Origin: Gossypium raimondii | Lineage: Eukaryota; Streptophyta; Magnoliopsida; Malvales; Malvaceae | Direction: 5' to 3' | NCBI RefSeq assembly: GCF_025698545.1 | Contig: NC_068567.1 | Span: 58,781,371 to 58,845,370, forward strand | DNA length: 64,000 bases | Shown: positions 24,193 through 36,023 of the stretch, piece after piece | Layout: every line of letters begins with the position of its first letter | Numbering within the stretch: position 1 is the stretch's first letter | The notes under the pieces: generated by a model | The model's database searches: none | What the model saw: only the letters and a program-made list of their open reading frames with translations | What the model was told of the DNA's origin: nothing | Made by a program: the position numbers and the translations under genes

Positions 24193-25290
24193 GTAAAATA
24201 CCAAAAAAAGTCGTTTTTTTCAAAATTTATCTAAATGAGCCGATTTTTTAATTATTTATCGAAATGGGCCATTTTCCGGGAAATCGCGTCCACGTTAGCG
24301 CGATGTCGAGTGCGATGTCGAGACATCGCGTCCACGTCGGTAGCGACCTGGCGGCGTGGACACAAATCGCGCCTACGAGGACGCGATTTGCTGACGTGGC
24401 ATGAACGGTTTATGTTTTTAGCTTGGAAAACTTTGAAAGGCCATAACTTTTGGCTCGGTTGTCCGATTGAGACGAATTTTTTTTTGATTTCGAATAACTT
24501 TTCGAGATCTACGCGGTGACAAACAGCCGAAGGCAGTTTGCCGCATTTTCGTCGAAAAAAATCCTTTTTTGCCCCTAAATTTCGATTTTTTCGGTTTAAA
24601 ATTAATTTTTGAAACATTCAAATCATTATTTTCCTTATTTATTTGAAGTAAACATCGGATCTTTTTTTACAGAATTGTCTTATATCATCCTGTTATAGGT
24701 ATAAGTCAGCTCATTCCACTTTTGAGAAGTTCCCTAAAATTTTCCATTTTATTCAATTTAGTCCCTAAAACCTAAATAGTCATATTTTCAAATATAAGCT
24801 TCGTTTTTCAATTCAAATTCAATTTCATCCTTCCATAACATTCAAATATTCTTAAATACAAAAATTTCATGCTAATTTTGAAATAATTACACTTTAGTCC
24901 CTATACTCGTAACTAACAAATTATACTTTACAAATTAGTCCCTATTCATCTCTAAGCAGTTTGTCAGCGAGTAGAACTCGAAAAGTTATTCGAAATAAAA
25001 AAAATTCGTCTCAATCGGACAATCGAGCCAAAAGTTATGGCCTTTCAAAGTTTTCAAAGCTAAAAACATAAACTGTTCATGCCACGTCAGCAAATCGCGT
25101 CCTCGTAGGCGCGATTTGTGTCCACGTTAGCAGGTCACGCTGACGTGGCCGCGATGTCCTGACACGTACCCTGACATCGCGCTGACGTGGACGCGATTTC
25201 CCGGAAAATGGCCCATTCCGATAAATAATCAAAAAATCGGCCCATTTCGGTAAATTTAAAAAAAAACAGCTTTTTTTGGTATTTTTCCCA
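24193..25290. mobile_element. Non-autonomous Mutator-like element, long TIRs
   Basis: A 1,098-bp insert in the LINE. Its left end gtaaaataccaaaaaaag and the reverse complement of the right end gggaaaaataccaaaaaaag begin inverted repeats of about 340 bases (24193-24540 and 24955-25290), carrying CpG-rich words such as gcgatttcccggaaaatgg and gacgtggacgcgatt. The middle (24541-24954) is AT-rich with no transposase. The exact 10-bp duplication (9-11 bp is typical of Mutator) plus long TIRs make the superfamily call good. Confidence 0.88.
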
Positions 25291-25300
25291 TACCTTGCAG
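25291..25300. repeat. Right target duplication of MULE-like element
   Basis: taccttgcag, identical to 24183-24192. Joining the two flanks continues the LINE reading frame past the WLPGPGG motif. Confidence 0.9.
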
Positions 25301-25449
25301 CCACCAGGTCCTGGAAGCCAACAGTCATTCCAAATGGAAATCGAAGTTCCAGTGCCCACATGCCAGCCCAGACCTTTTTCAAGAAGACCACGCGTAATCC
25401 ACAAGCTACGCCAAGTATAAGAAGGGTAAGAACCCAACCCGAGCATTTA

Positions 25450-26815
25450 AAAATTTTGAATTTGGAAAATAATTTCCTTTCAAAACCCTACTCAAAAGAA
25501 AATAAGCCAAAAACCTATACCACCTTACAATTTTGGCTCACATAAAGAAGACCATAAACACTAATAAATTCCTCTTTTTGTGCTGGAATTTTGCCACCAG
25601 AATTTACAAATAATGGATTCCAACTCTTTACATAAAGAAGACGAAAGTAAAAACATTGCATAGCATAGGTCGGAATAGACTGTAGAACTAATTGTATAAA
25701 AATTTTCTTACCCCATTGTGACAAAAAACACGTACTCCAATTATCAATACACCTTCTGAGCCAATTATTGAAATGTTGGAAAAACTGCTCTTCTTCGCCA
25801 TCCCACCATAGTTGGGAGATCGAGATATTTCTCCGGGTTAGAAGTTAACCTCACTCCTAAGCTAGTACTGATATGATGGCACACAGACTCATCCACATTT
25901 GTACTGAAATAAATTAAAGACTTTTCGAAATTCACTTGTTGCCTCGAATAAGCCTTGTATTCTCGTAAAATGGATCAAATAATATGAGCACCTAAAACAG
26001 TGGCATCCCCAAAGAGAATACTATCATTAGCAAACAATAAATGCGATAAATGAGGCCCAACTCTGCCAATACGTGTGCCACGAATGATACCCTCCCACTG
26101 TGCTAGCTGGAGTAAGGAAGAGAGACCTTCATCACAGATTAGAAAAAGATAAAGACTTAAAAGGTCTCCCTAACGGAGTCCTCACAAAGGATCGGTGACT
26201 TCTCCCAATTGGCCATTAAGCACCATCGGATATGAAATCGTGTTACAACTCATAACCAATGAAACCTAGTCCCTACGGAAACCCATACAGAGCATCATAG
26301 CTTCCAAAAAACTCCACTTCACTTGATCATATGCTTTACTCATATCCAACTTTAGAGTAAAGCAGCCCATTTTACCAACCCGGCATTTCTTAAAATAAAG
26401 CAAAATCTCGTAGGCAATAAGAACATTACTAGAAATAAATCTGCTCAGATTCACAACTTTCGGAATAAGTACAATATTAGTGTGGTTAATAATCTCCAAC
26501 GAAACCTCACATTGAAGGATCGCAAGACAGTAATTTGTAATATCAGCTCTAATAACGTACCAATATTTCTGGTAAAAAAACAACCGAAAAACCATCCATA
26601 CCTGAAGCCTTAAGTGGAGGCATACTGAACATAGCAACCTGAACCTCCTCTGTTGTAAACTCTGCCATCAGATCATCATTTATTCGGCCAATGATACAAA
26701 CATCAATCCTCCAACAAATGATGATGATTACTCTGACTGGTGGATGAAAATAAGACTTCAAAAAATTGTATGATGACCGAAGCCATGACATCCATTGAAG
26801 AAACAAAAGACCCAT
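25450..26815 (-). pseudogene. LINE reverse transcriptase (broken)
   Basis: Fragments in several frames: PPLKASGMDGF near 26610-26570, VLIPKV (26490-26460), LKLDMSKAYDQVKWSFLEAM (about 26355-26295), and IQLVLQSIPTYAMQCF (about 25695-25650) are RT motifs of plant LINEs. Stops and frame changes between them disable it. Confidence 0.85.
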
Positions 26816-26842
26816 CCTAATCCTTCAAACCAGTAACAGTAT

Positions 26843-27800
26843 TTACACATCGTCGATGGGAAGCAAATTTATGAAAGAAAGTAGTGTTACGGTCCCCTCT
26901 TTCAACCAATTAGTATGTGCTCGTTGCTCCCAATAAATTTTCTCCTTATCCGCTTCCATATTCAATGCTAGCTTAACATCAACAATCTTAGCTAGAATAT
27001 CCTTAGTAGGATTCTCATTGTTCAATTCAACCAAGTGAGCCGATGCTATCCGAGCAATCCGTTTTTGGTTACTAGAGAGAGTCTTCCACCAATCTAACAG
27101 AGTTGTGCCCAAATTTTCCAGTTTATAAGGAACATCCCCCTCACGAGTATTCCAGACACAACGATTATCATCCTCACAAGACTGTTCATAAACCCACTTC
27201 GCCTCAAACTGGAAAGAGCAATGAGCAGACAGGCTAAGCCATCTAGTTGCAACATCAGAGAAAGTTACAACAATTATTTGATATTGAATGAGGGGCATTA
27301 AGCACCTTATAATGCGAGAAACCATCCACCCAACTTGATCTGAATGTTCCTGTGTGTTTGTCCCTAGGAGACGACCTCTCTCCTACGTAAACTACTAACC
27401 CATCCAACCTAAGTCATTCAAATCACAATCCTCCAATGTACTCCGAAATGCCTCCATCTGTTTATCACGTCTTAATCGACCCTTTTTTTTCTCATAAGAA
27501 AACGCAATCTCATTAAAGTCTTTAAAAACCAACCAGGGCAGAGATTGATCTTCACCTAAATGTCAAAGCAAATCCCATAATGTAGACTGAGCACTTTTCT
27601 CAAGGGCACCATAGAAACCAATGAGGCGCCAATTGTACCCTGTCACTTTGTCCAAAATGTCCACATTAATATGAAAACTAGAATAAGTGCGAAGACAAAT
27701 AGAACAATCCTATTTCCATTCTAAAGACAACCCGCCATAATAGCCCATAGCAGACACATCAAACTCGAACACAAAGCCACATTTTCGACGAATTCACTCC
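26843..27800 (-). pseudogene. LINE endonuclease and linker (broken)
   Basis: 27500-27540 encodes WLVFKDFNEIAFSYEKKKG on the minus strand, a decayed form of the GDFNEI motif of the AP-endonuclease-like domain. 27325-26843 matches the linker with RIASAHLVELNNENPTKD and WLKEGTVT before the RT. Confidence 0.75.
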
Positions 27801-27802
27801 AT

Positions 27803-29047
27803 TCATCGATCATTAATCTTGGTTTTAATAATAACAACTTTAGGGTTACAAGTCTTCAGCGTATGCTGAAATCGAAGAACAACCCGCAGACTCCCTGGAC
27901 ATTCCAGCTTAAGATATAGCTGTCGGTTGCCCTGCCATGCAGAATCAGCTGATTCATCATTGTTTAGAGCCTGTTCCAAATCCAAGTCAGTAGAAACGAT
28001 AGAGACTGAAGAAAGAACTCTTGCCCTTTTATTCCCATTAACCAATTGAAGAGGTCGCTCCTCATGCATCAAACCCATTTCGTCCATAGCATCCTGGGGA
28101 TCCCCCACATCCTCAATATCCTTCTCCTTCAAATTAGGCGCAACCCCATCGAGGTGCAACCCTAGATTCTTACTAATCACATTCACAATGTTGGAAGTAT
28201 AAGAGGTTGCCGGAACACCCACCTTAGGACCGGGAGCATCACTTTGTGTCTCTTCAACTCGATTACCTTCATCACATAGCCACGCACTAATCGGTGCCAG
28301 TGCTCGTCTTGGCAAAGCCTTAAGTGAGATATCTCATCCCATTGGTAACTCCTTTGGTCCATACGTAATACGAACTGGGCAGACACTTTCCCCATGTCCA
28401 AGCATACCACACATAAAGCAGAACAAAGTCAACCTTTCATATTGAAATCGACAATAGACATGTTTATGTTGGGATAGAGCAATTCACTTTCAACAATTCA
28501 ATGGCAAACGAACATCCAAAGTGACACGCACTCGCAGAAATTGCTTGAGACCAAGGAAAATCGATTTGGGATCATAATCTAGAAACTTGCCTGAAAGTTC
28601 CCCGAATTGTTTCGCCATTTGCTCCAAGAAAAGGCCATTGGGAATATCATGAATTTGCACCCAAAATTCAGCAAAACACAGCGGGACCTAGAGCGGTCTT
28701 CCCCCTTCACAAGACGATGGAATACTAGTAAATGATTGTTAAAAGTCCACAGACTACCATTAACCACTCTGACAACATCCACTTTATAAAAAAAAAAAAA
28801 AAAGGGGAAAATGAACTTCTTGTCTCCCAGATCAGATATGGATATTCCCCCCAAGTGGATGTCATAAGTTAGCCATAATATTCTGCATCTCTTCAAAATT
28901 AACCACGCTGGCCGTCAAGAAGCAGCCAACTAGACACAAACCAAAATTCGACACAGGATCATCCCCGTTCGAAGATATCTGCCAAGCATTCTCCTCTTCG
29001 TTTTGAATAGTAAGCCCCACGATATAATTTTCCATGAGAAAGACCAA
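27803..29047 (-). pseudogene. LINE ORF1 with CCHC zinc knuckle (broken)
   Basis: An apparent start MENYIVGL lies near 29035. It is followed by a DUF4283-like stretch (WSFNNHLLVFHRLVKGED-type near 28750-28690, with frame changes) and then YERLTLFCFMCGMLGHGESVC around 28430-28370, a C-x2-C-x4-H-x4-C knuckle. The tail to 27803 is charged and low complexity. Frame changes occur around 28870, 28680 and 28330. Confidence 0.75.
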
Positions 29048-29190
29048 AGAACAGAGAAAACCAAAAGTAAGCAGATCAAAACTAGAAGAACCAGACGAAA
29101 CCGGAAGAAAACCAACGACAAAACCAGAAGAAGAAAAAAAAAACTAGAGGAAACTACCCAATACACCATGAAAACTGTCAAACTTATCAT

Positions 29191-30084
29191 TCCAGCAGAC
29201 AGAGAACATCACATTTAGAATGCGTTGATTAATATTACAGATGTATACTTGAATGAATTCGAATTAGTCATTTAAAGGTATCAGTAGACTTGACTAGAAT
29301 TTGGTGTTTATATTTCAAGCCTAGTATCTTTCTTTATCAATGTTAGAATATATTTTTAAGTAATTAAACATTTTCTTGATTCGTATTCTTTTATTAAACT
29401 AAAATATTCAATAATTTTAATTACAATTATTCCAAAATAATAATTTTAGTTACATGTTTTATTAAATTAATTGAACGTTTTAGTTAATATATATTTTAAA
29501 TAATTTAAATATTGACTTATTCTTCTTTTTATTAAATTAAATATGTAAAACAATAAAGATTATTCCCATAAAAAAATTATTAGTGTTTAATACACTTATC
29601 AGTAAAATAATTTTAATTCCACAAAGATGATTCAAAACCATGTCTCATAAAAAAACACTTAATATATTAATAGATTTATAGCAATACCAAAATGTGTGTA
29701 AATAACATATGTATTTATTAAAATTTATATAAAAATCAATTATTATTTTAATTACTTTATATAAAAATCAATTATTATTTTAATTACTATGGTAAATTTA
29801 ATTGTTTGGTATGTATGATGTTTTAAGTTTAAATTTGATCAAATTTTTATTAATTTATTATATAAAAGGATAAACATTTTCATAAAATTTAACTTAATTT
29901 ATGTATGAAAGGTATTTTAGTAAGTACAGATAACTTATTTTATTTATATGGAAAATAATTTTTCATGATGAAAAAAGATAGCTAATTAGATAATTTTTGT
30001 ACGAAACCATAAAAAATTGCTTACAAAATGGGGGCCCGTTGTAGATTATATATGTAAATAGTGTTCTTAATGTGTTAGGTGACA
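29191..30084. other. AT-rich intergenic
   Basis: No gene recognised. A short direct duplication (atataaaaatcaattattattttaatta) occurs at about 29727-29787. Confidence 0.35.
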
Positions 30085-30290
30085 TCGAAACGAGTGGTTA
30101 TCTTGATTCATTAGAAATTGGACAAGTAAGGAAATTTCTCGTTGAGTTGCATACTTACTTAAAAATGAATAAACCTCAGTTCCAAGAAATCATATCTTCT
30201 ACCAAGACATTCACTGAAGAAGTAGGAACGCATTTGAAAGACGCTATTCAGGAACAAATGGAACGTTTTCGACTTCAGGAACAATTATAA
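30085..30290 (+). pseudogene. atpA: Nuclear plastid DNA: 3' end of atpA
   Basis: The frame reads [18 protein letters not shown], then [20 protein letters not shown] and ends [15 protein letters not shown], the C-terminus of the chloroplast ATP synthase alpha subunit. Only about 65 residues remain, with no 5' part. Differences from the usual plastid protein (for example H for R before TYLK, and VGTHLKDA in place of an EAEALLKEA-type segment) mark it as a decaying nuclear insert (NUPT) that is not expressed as a subunit. The left junction lies near 30085-30095; the right junction is near the stop codon. Confidence 0.88.
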
Positions 30291-30369
30291 ATAGAAAATT
30301 ATAATTTAATGAAATATAGAGAAATTGATTTAAAAGTAACCCATCATCACCCGATCATTCCAGGTAAAA

Positions 30370-30860
30370 AAAATTAATTTTTTAAGTGGTGCTGCTACAT
30401 TGTCAGGCAACACAAAAAATATGAGTTTCCTTTAAATGCTGAACAAATATTGTAGGAATACAAAAGAAATTTATTTTTTTAAAGTGGTGTCGTCTGACAC
30501 ATTGGCAATACCAAATCAAATTATAAAAATAACAAACTGAAGTAAAAAAAAGTTGGCATGTTGAAAAAAAATAAAGCTTGCATGTTAAAAAAGTACGGAT
30601 TTCCTTTAAATTCTAACCAAATGTCATATGAATACAAAAAAAAATTATTTTTAAAGTGGTGCCGCCTGACACATTGGCAGCACCGATTCATATTATATAT
30701 AGATTTGTATTCCTACGATATTTGTTCAATATTTTAAATGAAACACATTTTTTTAGTGTAGTCTAACAATGCGGTGGTACCACTTAAAAAAATATATTTT
30801 TTTTACTTCAAATTAAGTGATGATAGTTTATTTTTAAAGTTATTGCGGTCTAACACATTA
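30370..30860. repeat. Dispersed repeat with gtggtgccgcctgacac words
   Basis: The motif tttttaaagtggtg(c/t)cg(c/t)ctgacacattggca recurs at about 30380, 30475, 30645 and 30830. A reverse copy (gtgtagtctaacaatgcggtggtaccacttaaaaaaa) lies at 30757-30793, so the block has inverted ends. Type of element unknown. Confidence 0.55.
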
Positions 30861-32092
30861 AAAACATCTAAATTTATTATAAAAACATTCCATTTATATA
30901 AATAATGCCATAAAAATTCAAAATAAATGGTTGATATTATTGAGTTTTATTTTAAAATTGATAAAACGTAATTGAAGCTTTGGTTTTAGTTTAAATTTTT
31001 AAAATTTTAATTTTAAATTAATATTATAGATTGGGATGGTTGTCAGTTAAAGAATATTATTAGAGCCGACTGGGTGAAAAAAATCATCTAAAAATGTATT
31101 CATAAAATTTTATATTAAATCTAAGTAAATTTTAGTTAAAATGATTAAGTTAAAATTTTAAAATTTATGTCTCTCAGTTCAAATTTTATCATTGTATTAT
31201 TTTATTAAAATATTAAAAATGAAAATATTTTTATTTCAATACAATCAACCTTCTTTATAACAAACTCGTTTGTCTCATTAAAAAATTAAATGTTGTAAAG
31301 AAATAGTTGTTATAAACTTATAACAATATTTAAGGCGCTTATAATAGCATTTAAGATTTATATCATGTTTGATTTTCTTTTTAATTTTAAATTAGAAACT
31401 ATAATTTATTTATAATTAGTGAATTTAGGTCGTATGTTTAATAAAATTTACTAATGTAATTAAATTTATTAAATATTATTTCCATTTAGTAAAATATAAT
31501 TAACATATTTTATATAAAAATTAAATATTTTATTAAAATAATATTTTAATTAAAATTTATTATTTTTATTCCATTTAGGAATAGAACTAATTTTATTAAA
31601 AATTAAGACAAAAGGTTGTTATAGATAATTAATTTATTTAGTAAAGTGTGAACTTAGGATGTTATATAGGGTAAAAATAAAACATAAAATTCAATTCTAT
31701 GACAAACTTGATTGTTATAATTAAGAGGGTTGATTGTTTGATACTTCGTAAAAGTAAATAGATTTTAGTCATTTTCAAATTAAGTTGGTATTTAGTTGAC
31801 TTGTGATATCAACTCACCAATAGCTTATATAGTATAGATACATAGAACACAACCCGAGTAAAAGTTATATATATATTAGTAAATAATAAGACTTGGTTGA
31901 AATGATAAAATTAAAGATTTAAGATGTTTGATGTTTTAGATTCAAATCCCATTGTTTGCATATTTTTCTCTAAGCTTAAATTCTACATGTAAAAAAACTG
32001 GTAAACGTACCATATAAGCTCCTCTATAGTAGGAGTTCAATAAAAAATTCACATGTTTGTTATGAAATATCAGCCTCTCCTGGCTTTTGCAG
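30861..32092. other. AT-rich intergenic
   Basis: Very AT-rich, nothing coding recognised. Confidence 0.35.
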
Positions 32093-32594
32093 GTTATCGT
32101 CCTTACAAGAGCTGGCCTACCTTGGAAATGATGCAGACCTAGTTATTTTGGAAGGCATGGTAGGTTTTCGATACTCAGAGACATTAACGAAGTTATGCCC
32201 GGTAGCTTTGTGTTTGAGAACATTTCTTCGTTTGCACCCGTTGTTCAAGACTTGAGAATGTGACAAGATCCAAAAATCTTTATCGTGTATTGGTTGAATA
32301 GGTCGATGGATCGTTATTCTATAAGCAGGGTCATGGGCATGTGCTTGGAATTAATACCATTTTTGATGAACTATTTGCAACCAAGATACTGGTTCTTTTA
32401 TTTTAACATCGTATTTGATATGTGTTTGCAGGGTCATGGAATAGAGACTAATCTTTATGCCCAGTTTAAGTGCGACTCGCCCAAGATCGGAATGGCAATA
32501 GTTTCCGATGCTATCTGCATAACTTTTTCTTATCACCCTGTACCATTATCCACGGTTTCTCGGAGGACGGCTATACAATGATGTTTCGGGTTGA
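32093..32594 (+). pseudogene. PANK2: Pantothenate kinase (plant type II) gene fragment
   Basis: Three pieces of the C-terminal part survive. The first is 32093-32159 (LSSLQELAYLGNDADLVILEGM), preceded by an intact ttttgcag acceptor. The second is 32432 to about 32495 after a gtaggt...tttgcag intron (GHGIETNLYAQFKCDSPKIGM). The third is 32556-32594 (FLGGRLYNDVSG*). In the family the second and third pieces are joined by about eight residues (VKHPEVAE-type), whereas here unrelated sequence lies between. The kinase core upstream is absent. Because introns are retained, the copy came by DNA duplication and not by retrotransposition. Family knowledge: the enzyme phosphorylates pantothenate in CoA synthesis; this copy is non-functional. 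Confidence 0.85.
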
Positions 32595-34186
32595 CAAATT
32601 CTTGCCTGCTAGCTAGGCTGCTATTTCTCAAATATCCAACACAACATAGTTTCAGGTCTTACTGTTACAGCCTTGAAAACTTAAGGTTTCCACGTCCAAA
32701 ACTGGAGCTACAATCGATAATTATATGTGAAAACTAGTAACATGAGTTGTGATCGATGCATGTAAAATAAATAGTAAATTAAAAAAAAAAAAAAAGGAAG
32801 AGCTTCCCCGGTCCCCATTCGCCTCAGCATGGTCCCTAGAGTTTGTGGATAGCAACCTCACATATATTATGAGCACAAAATGTTGTGTTTCCCACATTAA
32901 TATCCACCCAGTTTCTTACCTGTCCCATTGTCCCTAATTTGTCCATCGCCCTCACCTATGCTTGTTTTTCTAGTTATGAAAATTATACACAAAATAAATA
33001 ATTAAAAATATGATGCTAAAACAACACTGGGTTGCATGTTTTCATAACCTTTTAAGCCCGTTTATACATCAACCGTATAAGAAAATAATGATTAAGATTC
33101 TTTGTTGACACCTTAATAATTAGATTTTAATGAATATATGTATAAAGTTTACATGATTGATTTTTTATTTTCATCATTTTATAAATATTATTTTATAATT
33201 AAAATTGTATTGGACTAGGAAGTTTTGTATATGCAACGTTTTGGGTAGCATTGTCTCCACTTCTATTACATTGCTTCGAATTATTGTATCATTGGACTTG
33301 CTATATATATAATATATGAATAGAAAATTGATCTACCTTGACTAATGATTAATCAAACACCTAATTTCACAACTTAATTTACCACCCAAAAAAAAAGAAT
33401 AATTTCTCAAAATTAAATGAAAAAAAATAGAGAAGTAAAAGTAAAACTACCACTAAATATTGAATAAATCATGAATTTCAATTCCACATTTGTCCAAGCT
33501 GACCACATTCAAATTATGATATTTTAATTTAAATTTAATTATAAATATATATTAATATTACACATATATATATATATTTAAAATTCATGTAATAATTCAA
33601 CTAAAATATTGTGAAAATAAAAATAAAACAACTTTCCATTTCCTCTCAAGTTCACAAAGCAATTTAGTCCTATCAATTCTGAAAGTAAGTGATTAAAGAT
33701 AATCAATCAATGCAATTAATGTTTTTCATCAATTGTGCGTAATTTTAATTGATATAATAACAAATTAAGCTCTTAATACTTACATATTCTATCAATTTGA
33801 TTCTGTAAGGAAATATTTAAAAATTCAAAAATAAAAAAATAAAACTTTTAACTTCAAAAAATATATAAATAAAGAGACTAAATATGTAAACTTTAAAGAC
33901 TAAATCTATTATTAAATCATATAAAAATTATGAAAATACTTTAAAAAAATTTAAAAAGTATTTTATTCGAGTCGGGTAAAAAATCCGGCCCGACCCAGCC
34001 ATGATGTAGCTGGTATAGCACTCACCAACTTTCACATCTATTTTCCCTTAGAAAAAGAGAATAAAAACAGGCTGTAATAGAGCTGTGAACGCTACATTTC
34101 ACCTCTTTATTTTCCTTCCTCTTCCTTTTTCTCTTAGGACCGACATTGCCAAATCTCTTTAGGGCGTTTCTCATAACAGAGCAACC
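32595..34186. other. AT-rich intergenic
   Basis: No gene recognised. An A-run lies at 32780-32795 and AT dinucleotide runs near 33550. The last part holds the promoter/5' UTR of the gene at 34187. Confidence 0.35.
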
Positions 34187-34669
34187 ATGAGCTCCATCAT
34201 TCAAAGCTTTCAAAAGAACAGCTCCCTCCCCGTCTCCCAAACTGAATCAAAAGACCACTTTCCACCACCAGCAGGCCCAGGGCTGCTGCGAAGAAGGCTT
34301 TCATCTCTGTCTCTAAAACTACAACCCACTTCTTCACCGGCGACGTCATGGACATTCCCCAGATCCAAGTCCTTGTCTTCCATGGGAGAATACGCCGGTA
34401 GCTCCATCAGGAAATGGTGGGACTGGGGTTGGTCTTGGGTTCTCTCCAAAAAGCCCTCGTTCGCTAAAGACATTGAAATGAACGAAGAAGAAACCAGGAT
34501 CCTTGGGTGCCACAACAAAGGCAGTTGGAGGCATGTGTTTTATAAAGTCAGATCTGAGATCAGAAAACTCGTGGGATCTGATAAAGTTGGCCTCCCACAA
34601 ACTTACAGGTACAATTCTTTAGATTACTCCAAGAATTTCGATGATGGAAAGAATTACACCTATGGTTGA
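34187..34669 (+). CDS. Plant protein of unknown function, single exon
   Basis: 160 residues from ATG in context gcaaccATGagc. Notable parts: a basic Ser/Leu-rich segment (LLRRRLSSLSLKLQP, about 34-48), an aromatic cluster SIRKWWDWGWSWVLSKKP (about 73-90), then LGCHNKGSWRHVFYKVRSEI and SDKVGLPQTYRYNSLDYSKN near the end. No signal peptide, membrane span or known domain is visible. The Ser/Arg-rich N-terminus and the ordered C-terminal half suggest a real, conserved plant protein. Function not recognised. Other frames over the same DNA have no features of their own. Confidence 0.72.
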   Translation: MSSIIQSFQKNSSLPVSQTESKDHFPPPAGPGLLRRRLSSLSLKLQPTSSPATSWTFPRSKSLSSMGEYAGSSIRKWWDWGWSWVLSKKPSFAKDIEMNEEETRILGCHNKGSWRHVFYKVRSEIRKLVGSDKVGLPQTYRYNSLDYSKNFDDGKNYTYG

Positions 34670-35989
34670 TTTTTGGGGAATTTTGAAATCCACCATCAAT
34701 GGAGCTTTGCTAAAAGAAATCTCTAATCTGGAAAAACCAATAAGCTTCTCTGTTTCAAGATTCAGATCAAACAAAGACTGTAGAATTCTGGGTTCTTTTC
34801 TTGTGTTTCAGCTTTCATTAATTTGTTTACAATATATATATAATGCAAATGTTCATTCGTAAAAAAAAAAATGGCCTGTGCTTATATTGCTCTGTTATGT
34901 AAAGTGGTTTTGCTTGTAGCCATGGCTATTAGCTACAAAAATGGTTGTCATTATAATTTTTTTTGCAGGGTTCAATTGTATAAGTATTGTATTTATTCAT
35001 GTAATGTAAAATATGTTTTTTTTTATCTCACTATAAATAATAACAATTTATTCACTTAGAAGTGTACTTGTTAATAGAGTTATACCAAAAATATTCGGTC
35101 GCTTTCTCCACAAACGTCGGTGAAAATGCATGGACCAGAATTGGCTGCACATGATAAGATGAGCTTTGGATACTAAGCCATGTTCCATGTGATTTTTATA
35201 TTCATGAAATCAAACCAAAGCTACCACCACAAATTGCACCCAAAATTTTACTATAATCTATAATATCATTTTTTTTCGTTACGGTTATTTAGATTTGTCG
35301 GCAAAAAAATCAGCTGTTTTTCCCAAGGTAAGCATTAACTTAGGAAGATTACCAAGTGGGGTTACCACTTTCCTTCACCTTGAATCATGCAGCAAAATGT
35401 CGGTGAGTAAATTTGGTCGCTATATAATAACATAGAGGTCTAGTATTACCGACGAATTGAACAGTAATATTTTTAGCGACGATTTGTGAAATGGTAACTG
35501 GATAGCCGTCACTAACGGGCTGAAATTTTAGTTTAAAGGAAATAATCTTTGTTTTTTATTTTTCAATATAATCTAAATTTTTAGTGTCATCATGGTAAAA
35601 AATCTACAATGATTTAAAGTTTAGGGTTCAACCCGTAATAATTAAATTTGTATTAATATTTATCGTATTAGTCTATATATTTCGCTTTTAATAATAAATA
35701 AAAAACTTTAAATCATTTTTTTTAGTATAAAAATTTAACTTTTATTATTTACTATTGTCGTATTTCGTTTATACCAACTAGAATAATGTGTATCCATACA
35801 TATTATATATATATCAATGAAATTTAACATATTTATTAATTTGTGAGTTTGAATGTAAAGAGGGTTACTATGGAGAAATATTTTGGTGGTAAAGGATATC
35901 TCATGTGGTACTACATGTGTCTTCTACTTTCATATTGCCTCATGCCAAGCTTTGCCAACCAACAACAGCTTTTTGTTGGATTCACACAA

Positions 35990-36023
<34 letters not shown>

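Larger units (their letters stand above)
22727..29190 (-). mobile_element. Decayed LINE (non-LTR retrotransposon), split by a MULE-like element
   Basis: Read on the minus strand, the order is ORF1 (about 29050-27800), endonuclease (27800-27330), linker and reverse transcriptase (27325-25450), zinc-knuckle-like WLP region (about 25440-25300, continuing left of the insert at 24182), then RNase H (23690-23086). A T-rich run at 22727-22740 is the poly(A) tail seen on the other strand. Many frameshifts and stops make it inactive. The insertion 24193-25290 separates the sequence that follows WNDCWLPGPG. Target duplication of the LINE itself was not found. Confidence 0.85.

Noticed and set aside
24235-24621. 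Arg-rich frames in the long TIR as small basic proteins
   Set aside because: They arise from CpG-rich inverted-repeat sequence; the two TIRs give similar frames in both strands.
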